Part shown: positions 1 to 11,700 of the stretch, one piece after another
Position numbering within the stretch: the first letter of the stretch is position 1
How the letters are laid out: each line of letters begins with the position of its first letter
DNA from: Gari tellinella
Taxonomy: Eukaryota > Mollusca > Bivalvia > Cardiida > Psammobiidae
NCBI GenBank assembly: GCA_922989275.2
Contig: OV277874.1
Location: forward strand, 19,084,154-19,148,153
Direction: 5' to 3'
Length of the DNA: 64,000 bases
Program-made: the position numbers and the translations under genes
Notes under the pieces: model-generated
What the model was told of the DNA's origin: nothing
The model's input: the letters and a program-made list of their open reading frames with translations, nothing else
Database searches by the model: none

Positions 1-129
1 CAGCTTAAACTTGTCGATTGACGTTTTTGCTGAGAGTTACGTAATTGATATTTTGATAGAAGAAACATAAAGACGAGTGACAAACGTCTTATCGCGGCGT
101 CTGATATAGAGTCAAACTGTTTTCAAATA

Positions 130-532
130 CAGTGAAACCCCTCTAAACCGGAATCCCTAAATACCGGAATTCTCTCTAAACCGGACGAAAACTTTGGTCC
201 CGTTTCCACCTTCTTTATTCTAACACATTACACTATAAATGTGCTTTTTACCGCTTTGATTTATTCCTTCACTGAAGAAAATACATCCATGAATATGTAT
301 CAACAGAAATATTCTCTATATTCTAGCAGATGATAGCTTAAAGCAGGTTGAAAGTAAAGTATAATGCGCCTTAAGGCGCATTCTGCTTTACTTGCAACCT
401 GCTTTAAGTGATCAGCTATCTTCCATATTAGAAACAAGCTATGGGTTAAACCCCTCTAAACCGGAAACCCCTCTAAACTGGACGTTTATTTTGTCCCCTT
501 TCATGTCCGGTTTAGAGGGGTTTGACTGTATA
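130..532. mobile_element. Family E MITE (cagtgaaacccctctaaaccgg ends) with nested family A core
   Basis: The terminal sequence cagtgaaacccctctaaaccgg is inverted at the right end (ccggtttagaggggttt.actgta). The centre is the family A hairpin (334-408) with its own flanks. The family A piece is embedded inside the family E arms. Confidence 0.85.
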
Positions 533-690
533 CTCTAAGGGTATTAATCTTCCCTCTCTATAACAACTCGCTCCAAACAACACACACAGTATATGTCTCC
601 CATTTGGTGTTATTGTAGAGAGGGAACACTGTAATATCCTTATTGTGTTAAACATCGTACATTTACAAACAGCTTTAATCCAGATCAGAC
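525..690. repeat. Dispersed repeat, copy 1
   Basis: ctctaagggtatt.atcttccctctctataacaactc..gttattgtagagaggga; its partner is at 59210-59335. Has weak inverted ends (ccctctctataac / gtagagaggg). Confidence 0.75.
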
Positions 691-985
691 GCCACATTTC
701 TTTAAGTTTTGAAAGTGACCATCTGATGTGAGTATCCCAAAGTTATTCAAGATGTTGCTGGTAGAATAAACAAGATCTGCAAGATGAAATATTCTAACAC
801 ACATCGCGCACGTCCCTATATAAACAAAGACAGAACGTAAATCAATAAAACACGCACGCGAAATAACGTCTTAACCTGACGTCATATGGCTTCGAAATTG
901 CGTACGCCAAGAAATGTAGCACCGTCGCTTCGTTGCAAATTGAGATTAAACTGAGGTGTTATAATCGAAATAATAAATTAATATT

Positions 986-1117
986 AGTGTTTTATCGTGC
1001 AATAAAACACGGGTAGTCGTTGATATGCTGGTAAATAATTCACTCGGCATTCGGCCTCGTGACTTAATTACTACGCATCTCAACTTCTATCCGTGTTTTA
1101 TTGCACGATAAAACACT
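986..1117. mobile_element. Palindromic element
   Basis: agtgttttatcgtgcaataaaacac at the left and its exact complement at the right, with a short unique centre. Confidence 0.8.
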
Positions 1118-1884
1118 GGTATGAATTTATTATATCTTAATGTTTCATACTAGGACAATCTTTGTTGATTTACTACACAGAAAAGACAAAAAAGAGACGT
1201 GAATGTATTTTTATATTTCTTGCAAAAAACACTTAGCCCATGTTTATTGTTGCCAAATGATTTCTTTCCCTATTGTGCATAAATGTCTGACCGGTGGCAT
1301 GATACTTTAATTCTTGATCCACGACACTCCAATCGTGCAAGAGGTAATCCATCATTTAGACTTTGAGTATACGAGGGATGTTCAAATTGAAATGCAACTC
1401 GGGTTATATTATGCAATTAAGCACGCTATTCGCCTACAAAATTACCTTGATGGCTTAGGGGCATCAAGTATCTTTCAGTCGATACCGGTTTTGTTTAAAT
1501 CAGTCCAGTATAGCTTTGACTACACACCGAGACACATTGGGCGTTTTCACCTGAGACTCGCGAGTCTAGTAGAGTTTACCAAATGACGTAAAATGGCGCT
1601 AAAATCTGAATGCGCACGCACTTTTCACCAGAACGACAAACCCTTCAGACGAGTAAGTAATGGGTCAAATTAGGTAGTCTGGTACCCGACTATTGGGATT
1701 TTGCGTTGTCATTTTCTGAAACTCGACTAACTCTGCGCAGAGACTGGGTTAGCATAGAGTTCGGTTCAGAGGTCATATGACGTCATTCGAGTACGAAGAC
1801 GGTTTGTTCACCTGTAACCTGAGGAACTCGGGTCGACTCGAGGATCTCAGGTGAACACGCTCATTGTATACTCGTATATACTAA

Positions 1885-2830
1885 TGATAAAATGGTTTGG
1901 AAAAAGTCTGCGTTTGCTACCGAAATACGGCCTATATCAAGAACCACTGTTTTCTTGGTATAGGTGCAAAGGAGATATTTCATGAAATATGCACCATTTA
2001 TGGACCTTGTGAGCTGTCTTATGCCTCAGTAACTAGGTGGTGCAAGACGTTTGCATGTGGAATTACGTCCTTTCAAGTTGCACCCTGTTACCACAACATA
2101 CGGACAGCAACCAGCCAATAAATGGTAGAAAAAATCCAGGATATTATATCAACCGATGCAAGATTTACTGTTAAGGAAATAGCCCGAAAGGTAGTGATCT
2201 CAATAGGAACTGCTCATACCATTCTGAAGAAGCATCTTAAATTGAACAAATATCTGCACATGGATACCCCATCTGCTCACAGAGGAGCAGAAACACCTCC
2301 GGGTAAAACCTGCCAAATTATTGCTTAAAATTTAACCAACTTACAACTTTTTTCACACTGATGGTACGTTTTGCTATGAATGGCCTTTTCATGTGTTTCG
2401 TAGCCCATATTTTGTTCTGAAACTTGCGCTTGGGCTCGTAGAAATGAACCAAGGTATCATCGCCTGTAACAATATTGGCGAAAGAGCGACTGTTGTATGT
2501 TATTTTCTCACAAATCAGAGACTTGCTTTGCAAATTACTCTACCGGAAGGAAAATCGGTCAATAGAAAGTTTTACAGAAGGGTTGTTCTCAAGAAATTGA
2601 GAAACTACTTCAACAAGCGAAGGTCTGCAACGGGTTTGTCGGGTCTTAGGTTATTGCATGACAACGCGTCTTACCACAAGCCTGCCATTGTACGTGAGTT
2701 TCTGAGGCAGGAAATAGTAGTCGAACTTCCACATCCTCCTTATTCACCTGACCTTGCCCCCGTGACTTCTTCCTGTTTCCGAAACTCAAAAAGTACCTCA
2801 CCTTGTTCATGTGGTCGTTGTAGAGAGGTG
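1885..2830 (+). pseudogene. Mariner-type transposase relic with internal inversion
   Basis: The left part (1897-2335, plus) reads as the mariner helix-turn-helix region (A-Y-I-K-N, Y-G-P-C, T-V-K-E-I-A, V-K-P-A-K-L-L-L-K after a frameshift). The segment about 2340-2510 is homologous only on the minus strand (S-F-A-N-I-V-T-G-D-D, H-F-Y-E-P-K-R-K-F-Q-N-K-I-W). From about 2515 the plus strand resumes (P-E-G-K-S-V, L-L-H-D-N-A, P-H-P-P-Y-S-P-D-L-A-P). A C-run near 2758 shifts frame before D-F-F-L-F-P-K-L-K. It has catalytic-motif remnants but cannot be active. Terminal inverted repeats were not recognised. Confidence 0.88.
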
Positions 2831-2924
2831 CACTGTATTAGCTCAGTGTTTTGTCAAATTCCAGTTTCTTTTTTGCAAGTAACTGAAACACTGTTTGGTC
2901 GTCGTCGTCGTCGTAGGTCAGGTT

Positions 2925-3078
2925 GTAAAATTTCCAATTATTATTTCTTGCTCCATCTAATCATGTCTCGAAAAGACGATTCGAAAGAGATATCACAAGA
3001 CACAGTTATATGGAGAAATAAGAAATTTGATAGATTTTAACGTTTCGACTAACGCCCGTTCTTGTCGTACGACGTTAG
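2925..3078. mobile_element. GGGCCCGTTTCATAAAAC MITE, partial diverged copy
   Basis: attatttcttgctccatctaatcatgtct..agacgattc and tcttgtcgtacgac match the interior of the two other copies. Confidence 0.65.
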
Positions 3079-3130
3079 GTAAGACGGACCCAAGATCATT
3101 CTTCTCAAGTTTGAATGATTTTAATCGACC

Positions 3131-3502
3131 GAACCCCTCTTAACCAGAACCTCTAAATACCGGAATTTTCTCTTAACCGGACAAAAAACTTTGGTCCCGT
3201 TTCCAACCCTTCTTTATTTTGACCCATTACACCATAAATACTCCCTTTTACATATTTGGTTTATTCCTACACTGAAGAAAATAGTTTATACATTCTAGCA
3301 GATGATAGGTTAAAGCAGATTGAAAGTAACGCAGAATGCGCCTTAAGGCTAATTCTGATGCTTGAAGCAATCAGCTATCTTCCATACTAGAAATAAACTA
3401 TTGGCTAAACCCCCTCTAAATCGAAAACTAATCTCTAAATTGGACTTTTAAAATGTTGCCCCCACACATGTCCGGTTTAGTTTAGAGAGGTTTTACGGTA
3501 TT
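3131..3502. mobile_element. Family E MITE, diverged copy
   Basis: The arms cgaacccctcttaaccagaacc and tccggtttagtttagagaggttttacggta flank a degraded family A core (about 3311-3370). Confidence 0.8.
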
Positions 3503-4200
3503 GGTAACTTTAGGGCCTCTAGAAGTGTCACCATACCAAAACTAAACGCTCTGGCCATATTTGTTTCAGAGGAGAAGATGTTTGAAAAATTTACTATATA
3601 ATTCTATGTTAAACGAATGCTGGGCGAATTTTAACCCAGATACATAATTTGACCAATCTTGATAGAGGACTTGTAGAAGATGTTATGTGCCAAATGTCTA
3701 AGCTATGTGAACTAGGGTTTCAGACATGAATAATTTTTTAATTTTCATTGAAAAAGTATATTTTCTGCTCGTGCGACCTAGATATGCAACCGGCCGGAAC
3801 AACTGCAACAATATTGTTTAAAAAACATCTAGAAGTGTCACCATGCCAAAGCTCTTGGGCCCGTTTCATAAAACTTCGTACGACAAAATCGATCGTAAGT
3901 CTAAACTTTAAAATACATTTAACTTCCGATTTCTCTCTCTCTAATCCTGTCTTGTGACATCTCTTTGGAATCGTCTTTTCAGGACGATTCCAAAGAGATG
4001 TCACAAGACAGGATTAGATTGAGAAATCAATAATAATTTTATAATCAGACTTACGACAACATTTTGTCGTACGAAGTTTTATGAAACGGGCCCCTGGCCA
4101 TATTAGTTTTCAGAAGGGAAGATGTTTGAAAAGTTCACCATAATACTCTATGTTAAACTATGACTCCCGGGGCGGGGCCAATTCTGACAATTTATGTGTT
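3500..4200. mobile_element. Fragment of the same long repeat
   Basis: ctggccatat.tgtttcagaggagaagatgtttga..gcgacctagatatgcaac is homologous to 44080-44330; split by the MITE at 3853-4096. Confidence 0.82.
3853..4096. mobile_element. GGGCCCGTTTCATAAAAC palindromic MITE
   Basis: Ends ttgggcccgtttcataaaac and gttttatgaaacgggccc are inverted; the centre ctctttggaatcgtcttttc is palindromic. It interrupts the repeat at 3500-4200 cleanly between caaagctc and ctggccatat. Confidence 0.87.
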
Positions 4201-4397
4201 CGCCTTTGCTTCAATCTGGCCAAACAAATACGTTAGAACGATCTCAAGATCAACTCAAACGAGTTATAACCCTGTACCTTGGTCTGCTCAATAGGGAAAA
4301 AAAAGAAACATTCTTGCAAATCAATTGAAATATTTATTTTCAGGACACGAGCACTTGAATAAACAAAACAAATCATGTCACTGAGCATTCACGATGA

Positions 4398-4638
4398 CAG
4401 GGCTGCCATTTCTCCGGATTGTTCCTAAATCTCCGGATTTTTTCCAGTTCATGGTAGCTTAAAGCAGGCTGAAAGTAAAGCAGAATGCGCCCTAAGGCGC
4501 ATTCTGCTTTACTTACAGCCTGCTATAAGTGGTCGCATGTCAACAAAACAAGAAAAGGGCTATGGGGTAAAGACCGTACTTGAAAAATGCAAATTTTGAA
4601 ATCTTAGGATTTTTCAAGTCAATTTATGGCAGCCCTGC
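4398..4638. mobile_element. Family G MITE (cagggctgccatttctccgg ends) with family A core
   Basis: The outer arms cagggctgccatttctccggat and aatttatggcagccctg are inverted. The inside is the same agcttaaagcaggctgaaag hairpin as family A, so two outer families share one core. Confidence 0.86.
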
Positions 4639-4805
4639 GAAGGTTCTCCGATGATTGTATTTATCATTCAATAATAATGAATTGTCGTCTTCAAAACCTG
4701 TTGTCATCAGCAATTCTCAGGAGTTGAATTATTTGCATTAAGATCATGAGAGGGTCAGTTATGTTCTATCTAATTGCGATGCCGAGTTCCTCGCTGTTTT
4801 CATCA

Positions 4806-4944
4806 GGCCCAGCGCTTATAAAGCGTTTGAGTTAAGTCTGACTTGATTCTCAAGCATTTGATTGGCCTAGACTCAAATCTGACCAATCAAATGCTTGAGA
4901 ACGATTTGAGACTCAACTCAAACGCTTTATAAGCATGGACCCTG
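4806..4944. mobile_element. Palindromic element, 'gcttgagaa / ccaatcaaa' type
   Basis: Arms gcgcttataaagcgtttgagtt and aactcaaacgctttataagc; centre agcatttgattggcc. Related pieces at 57478-57590 and 58262-58335. Confidence 0.8.
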
Positions 4945-5190
4945 GATTCAAGTGTTTTCAAGTGTTAAAAGGAAAAAAATGGACATTTCTTTCGACAATT
5001 CTGAGTAGATCTAGATCTTTTCAAATTAATCTGAATCGCAAACAGTTTGGAGATTGATCAGACGTCTGGTTACCCGGCGTCTGATCTGGCTTCAAACTGA
5101 TTACAATGGAAATAACTGTTTCAGCGTAAACGTGTTTATTGGGAAATAATAGCGTACTCTCCAAGGTATCCTAAATACGCCCATAGCGTG

Positions 5191-5448
5191 CAGGGCTGCC
5201 ATTAGTTGTTAATAAAAATCCTAAGATTTCAAATTTTCAATTTCGCAGACGTAATTTTACTAATCGTGCTTTTACCCCACATTCTGTTTCTTGTTTTGGG
5301 GACACATGCCTGCTTAAAATAGGTTGAAAGTAAACCAGAATGCGCCATAAGGCGCATTCTGCTTTACTTTCAGCCTGTTTTAAGCTACGATCTGCTAGGA
5401 TAAAAATCCGAAGACTTAGGAAATATCCGGAGAAATGGCAGCACTGAG
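5191..5448. mobile_element. Family G MITE in apextrin 3' UTR
   Basis: Ends cagggctgccattagttg and ctccggagaaatggcagcactg; begins about 20 bp after the apextrin stop in transcript sense. Confidence 0.86.
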
Positions 5449-5469
5449 CGTGCAGAATGTACAGTGCCA

Positions 5470-5758
5470 TTATCCAATGATTGACGAAGTTATATCATCC
5501 CTGCCTTTATAATAACAGTAGTATATCTTCGTACCAGTTCCACATCCGAGGTATTTCGGAGGATTACAAAATTTCAAGCCCGGATGTACGGCACCAATCG
5601 CTGCATCATCCGGTGTTTTGCCATCATCATTATCCCAAAGCAAATATTCCACCGATGACGTCATATCCTTCACTTCCTGGCAGCCATGTTTATGCTGTAA
5701 TAAGTAGAACGGAACATCCGTTGGCAGAACTATGGGGTTGTAGACACTTCCATCGGAT
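5470..5758 (-). CDS. Apextrin-like exon 9 (ApeC C-terminus and stop)
   Basis: This is the terminal exon, with acceptor TTTCTTTAACAG|A completing the Arg codon. It encodes S-D-G-S-V-Y-N-P-I-V-L-P, P-F-Y-L-L, G-C-Q-E-V, a second tryptophan-acidic motif (L-L-W-D-N-D-D), G-A-V-H-P-G and Y-Y-C-Y-Y, as in the second half of ApeC domains. The stop is TAA at 5472-5470. A family G MITE begins about 20 bp after the stop, so the 3' UTR is largely transposon-derived. Confidence 0.93.
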
Positions 5759-8700
5759 CTGTTAAAGAAATGTATTTAATCATCACTACATATGTTATAC
5801 CTCGGATGATAACAACAATTGGAGTACATGTGCGTTTATTGTGAAAGATCGCTTTGTCCTCGTTATCTGGGATTCGCGGTTTCATACAAAAGTGTGGCCA
5901 GGTTTTTTTTCATACCTCCATGAATACAATAAATGTTCCGAATTGTTCCTTATAATTTAATATCTCTACTGAATTTAAGAAGGAAGTTAATTAGAGAATC
6001 TGACACGATTGATCATTATTCCTTAATTAAACTACCTGGAAATCAAAGTACACTGGTTCATGTTTTGGTAACTAAAGATATCCACAAGGAAACATAATAA
6101 CCCACAAGAGTTACTAAGTGTTGACAGAGTTAAAGGACATTACCTGCAGCAGTATCGCAGTAACGTATCTGCTCCATACTCTCCACTGGGCAGTGTTCCT
6201 CCGTGACTGTTTGCATTGTTTATATTCTTACCTGCAGCAGTATCGTAGTAACGTATAGGTTCCATACTCTCCACTGGGCAGTGTTCCTCCGTGACTGTTT
6301 GTATTGTTTATATTCTTACCTGCATTAGTATCGCAGTAACGTATCTGCTCCATACTCTCCACTGGGCAGTGTTCCCCCGTGACTGTTTGTATTGTTTATA
6401 TTCTTACCTACAGCAGTACCACAGTAACGTATCTGCTCCATACTCTCCACTAGGCAGTGTTCCTCCGTGACTGTTTGCATTGTTTATATTCTTACCTGCA
6501 GCAGTATCGCAGTAACGTATCTGATCCATACTCTCCACTGGCCAGTGTTCCCCCGTGACTGTTTGCATTGTTTATATTCTTACCTGTAGCAGTATCGAAG
6601 TAATGTATCTGTTCCATACTTTCGCTGGGCAGTGTTCCTCCGTGACTGTTTGCATTGTTTATAATCTTACCTGCAGCAGTATCGTAGTTATGTATAGGTT
6701 CCATACTCTCCACTTGGCAGTGTTCCTCCGTGACTGTTTTCATTGTTTATATTCTTACCTGCAGTAGTATCGCAGTAACGATTCTGCTCCATACTCTCCA
6801 CTGGGCAATGTTCCTCCGTGACTGTTTGCATTGTTTATATTCTTACCTGCATCAGTACCACAGTAACGTATCGGTTCCATACTCTCCAATGGGCAGTGTT
6901 CCTCTGGACTGTTTGTATTGTTTGTATTCTCACCTGCATCAGTACCACAGTAACGTATCGGTTCCATACTCTCCACTGGGCAGTGTTCCTCTGGACTGTT
7001 TGCATTGTTTATATTCTTACCTGCAGTAGTATCGCAGTAACGATTCTGCTCCATACTCTCCACTGGGCAATGTTCCTCCGTGACTGTTTGCATTGTTTAT
7101 ATTCTTACCTGCATCAGTACCACAGTAACGTATCGGTTCCATACTCTCCACTGGGCAGTGTTCCTCTGGACTGTTTGCATTGTTTATATTCTTACCTGCA
7201 TTAGTATCGCAGTAGCGTATCTGCTCCATACTCTCCACTGGGCAGTGTTCCTCTGGACTGTTTGTATTGTTTGTATTCTTACCTGCAGCAGTATCGCAGT
7301 AACGTATCTGCTCCATACTCTCCACTGGGCAGTGTTCCTCTGGACTGTTTGTATTGTTTGTATTCTTACCTGCAGCAGTATCGCAGTAACGTATCGGTTC
7401 CATACTCTCCACTGGGCAGTGTTCCTCTGGACTGTTTGTATTGTTTGTATTCTTACCTGCAGCAGTATCGCAGTAACGTATCTGCTCCATACTCTCCACT
7501 GGGCAGTGTTCCTCTGGACTGTTTGTATTGTTTGTATTCTTACCTGCAGCAGTATTGCAGTAACGTATCGGTTCCATACCCTCCAATGGGCAGTGTTCCT
7601 CCGTGATTGTTTGTATTGTTTATATTCTTATTTGCAGCAGTTTCGCAGTAACGTATCTGCTTCATACTCTCCACTGGGCAGTGTATCTCCATGACTGTTT
7701 GTATTGTTTATATTCTTACCTGCAGCAGTATCGCAGTGACGTATCTGCTCCATACTCTCCACTGGGCAGTGTTCCTCCGTGACTGTTTGTATTGTTTATA
7801 TTCTTACCTGCAGCAGTACCCAGTAACGTATCGGTTCCATACTCTCCACTGGGCAGTGTTCCTCCGTGACTGTTTGCATTGTTTATATTCTTACCTGCAT
7901 TAGTATCGCAGTAACGTATCTGCTCCATACTCTCCACTGGGCAGTGTTCCTCCGTGACTGTTTGCATTGTTTATATTCTTACCTGCAGCAGTACCGCAGT
8001 AACGTATCTGCTCCATACTCTCCACTGGGCAGTGTTCCTCCGTGACTGTTTGTATTGTTAATATTCTTACCTATAGCAGTATCGCAGTAACGTATTTGTT
8101 CCATACTCTCCACTGGGCAGTGTTCCTCCATGACTGTTTATATTGTTTATAGTCTTACCTGCAGCAGTATCGCAGTAACGTATCGGTTCCATACTCTCCA
8201 CTGGGCAGTGGTTCTCCGTGACTGTATTGTTTATATTCTCACATGCAGCAGTATCGCAGTAACGTGTCGGTTCCATACACTTTACTGGGCAGTGTTCCTA
8301 CGTGACTGTTTGCATTGTTTATATTCTTACCTGCAGCAGTATCGCAGTAACGTGTCGGTTCCATACTCTTCACTGGGCAGTGTTCCTACGTGACTGTTTG
8401 TATTGTTTTTATTCTTACCTGCAGCAGTACCGCAGTAACGTATCTGTTCCATACTCTCCACTGGGCAGTGTTCCTCCGTGAATGTTTGTATTGTTTATAT
8501 TCTTACCTGCAGCAGTACCACAGTAACGTATCTGCTCCATACACTTTACTGGGCAGTGTTCCTCCGTGCCTGTTTGTATTGTTTATATTCTTACCTGCAG
8601 CAGTACCGCAGTAACGTATCTGCTCCAAACACTTTACTGGGCAGTGGTCCTCCGTGACTGTTTGTATTGTTTATATTCTTACCTACAGCAGTACAGCAGT

Positions 8701-11700
8701 AACGTATCTGCTCCATACTCTTCACTGGGCAGTGTTCCTCCGTGACTGTTTGCATTGTTTATATTCTTACCTGCAGCAGTATCACAGTAACGTGTCGGTT
8801 CCATACCCTTCACTGGGCAGTGTTCCTCTGGACTGTTTGTATTGTTTATATTCTTACCTGCAGCAGTACAGCAGTAACGTATCTGCTCCATACTCTCCAC
8901 TGGGCAGTGTTCCTCCGTGCCTGTTTGTATTGTTTATATTCTTACCTGCAGCAGTACCGCAGTAACGTATCTGCTCCATACACTTTACTGGGCAGTGTTC
9001 CTCCGTGACTGTTTGTATTGTTTATATTCTTACCTGCAGCAGTACCGCAGTAACGTATCTGCTCCATACACTTTACTGGGCAATGTTCCTCCGTGACTGT
9101 TTGTATTGTTTATATTCTTACCTACAGCAGTACAGCAGTAACGTATCTGCTCCATACTCTCCGCTGGGCAGTGTTCCTCCGTGACTGTTTGCATTGTTTA
9201 TATTCTTACCTGCAGCAATATCGCAGTAACGTATCGGTCCCGTACTCTTCACTGGGCAATGTTCCTCCTTGACTGTTTGTATTCTTACCTGCAGCAATAT
9301 CGCAGTAACGTATCTGCTCCATACTCTCCGCTGGGCAGTGTTCCTCCGTGGCTGTTTGTATTGTTTATATTCTTACCTGCAGCAGTATCGCAGTAACGTA
9401 TCTGCTCCATACTCTCCGCTTGGCAGTGTTCCTCCGTGACTGTTTGCATTGTTTTTATTCTTACCTGCAGCAGTATCGCAGTAACGTTTCTGCTCTATAC
9501 TCTTCGCTGGGCAGTGTTCCTCCGTGGCTATTTGTATTGTTTATATTCTTACCTGCAGCAGTATCGCAGTAACGTATCTGCTCCATACTCTCCGCTTGGC
9601 AGTGTTCCTCCGTGACTGTTTGTATTGTTTTTATTCTCATCATCCCACCGTACAAACCCTTCAACAAATCCTGAAATAAACAGTCGAAACTCGATAGTTC
9701 GAGCTTTTTAGTTCGAACAAACTCATAAACTGTGAGTCAAAACTCGACAGTTCGAGGTCGCGTAAGTTCGAACAGGCCCATATATATGCGAAAATAGATA
9801 GTCCTAACTCGCGTTAGTTTGAACAAACTCATATACAGAATAAACTCGATAGCTCGAACTCGCTTTAGCTCAAACAAACTCATATTCAGTCGAAACTCAA
9901 TAGTTCGAACTCGCTTTGGCTCAAACAAACTCATATACAGTAGAAATTCGATAGTTCAAACTCGCGTTAGATCGAACATACACATATACAGTCGAAACTC
10001 GAATGGTCGAACTCGCATTAGTTCGAACATATCCATATTTCAAAGTTAAAACGTTGCTTAGTCACGGTTTAACTTTGAAATACGGGTATGATCGACTTAA
10101 AGACATTACCCCAGTCCTAACATTGACCCCATTGTTCTCATTAGGCGTAAATGGAAATGGAAAGCATGAGAAAGGTGTGCTCAGCCGACGTCAGCAATCT
10201 CAAGTTTTCTATAGAGGCCCTGATGTACTCACACTCAAGGTGTTTTCCAATTGGTTTTACTTACCAAACTATCAAATTAAAGGTACGGACTTCACATTAG
10301 ACGCTTCAATGGTTTTCTTGCCTAGACATTTATACAGGTAAAAGATGCTGCCTGCTTTACCTTAAACTTTCTATGAGATTATATATCGGTAGGTGTTACT
10401 ACCAAATAAAGGTCAAGTAATGCCTTTAAGTGCGATAGACCTTAACGAAATTCAACTTATGAAATAATGGTACGATCCATTTAAACGAGATCGAAGTATT
10501 GAGTTTCGACTTTTTCTGTTAACCCGTTCATCCATGAACTTCAAATGAACAATATGTATTGTCCATTTTTTATCATAAAGGAGTGTTTTTACAACAAATT
10601 GCTAATTGACAAACTGTTTACATCCTTATCAGGGCATACACTGTTTGCATAGGACAATAGTGTTATTCACGGGTTCATTGCTTGTAATTGACGAGTATAC
10701 TCGTCACTAGGATTTAATGTGTAAATATAATGCATTATGTCTACGCCCTCGCTGTAGAGGCACGCTTTTGCAGGGCTGCCATTTCTCCGGATTTTACCTA
10801 AGTCTTCGGATTTTTATCCTAGCAGTTTACAGTTTATTTGTTGCTCTCAGTACATGTAAAATATGTAACATGAGGTACAAAAACACAATAAACAAAACAT
10901 AATTACCAGGCTGTGTGGGAATGAAATGAAGGCTATCTATTAACATTTAGCATGCTAATCAGACCTTATCGCAGGAACTACTAGCAACTTGTCAAACAGT
11001 TTTGAATCTGATGAGACACCGAGTTACTCGGCGTCTTTTCTGGGTCTAAACTATTTGCTAAGGTTACTACAAAGTCTTTCATAGCATGCCAAAGGTCAAA
11101 AGTGCGCATCAAAAACTAAAATATCACAAAACTACGAATGTAAAAAGACAATCAATATATTCGTATATTGCAATAAACTAAATTGTGTTTTCTACGCCAG
11201 GCGGGCACCGGCAGTGTTTAAGAATTATTGAAATAAATTTAGATATATTTATCAGCTTTGTTTCATCATTCTCTGACATAATTTTACCAAAGGTTCAAGT
11301 ATTCTTATTTCTGGAATTCAGACATGGAATATATTTCCTTCTTTCATTCTGAAAAAAGTACAATTGAAAAGATAATGAAATTCGTCACCAAGTTCATTTA
11401 AATTACACAAATTGCACTTTCGATTTTGACGTTCTACATTTATCCAACGACCTTGGATCTCAAGACAATGCTATAACAGATGTACTCGGGGTTAGTTATG
11501 ATAAATTCCTGAAAGCAGGACTAATACAAAAAGTCATGTAAGTAAATTGTGGTCTAGTTTCATTCACTAGTGTTATGTATGAAGCTATGCTCACATTTTG
11601 CAACCCCAGCGACGTGTATACTCGTCATTTAAATCAGTGCGCACAAAAAGAGTACACTTGTCTTAGGTAGACAGTGCAGACCCAGGTCAAAGGGCTCCTA

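Noticed and set aside
1314..1586. 90-codon open frame on the plus strand
   Set aside because: No domain, start context or splice support; ordinary chance length in this composition.
5481..5765. 94-codon plus-strand frame
   Set aside because: Antisense shadow of apextrin exon 9.
7017..7694. Long open frames (189 and 204 codons) in the 87-bp array
   Set aside because: They exist because a one-base deletion made the unit divisible by three. They are not in the ApeC frame and have no start or splice context.
6140..9640. CRISPR-like array
   Set aside because: Units are contiguous with no unique spacers and match an exon end; the DNA is eukaryotic.
10003..10341. 112-codon open frame on the plus strand ending at a TACAG|GTAAAA border
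   Set aside because: Its first part is repeat DNA. The last roughly 60 codons have no recognised family and no convincing partner exon, although a lone exon cannot be excluded.
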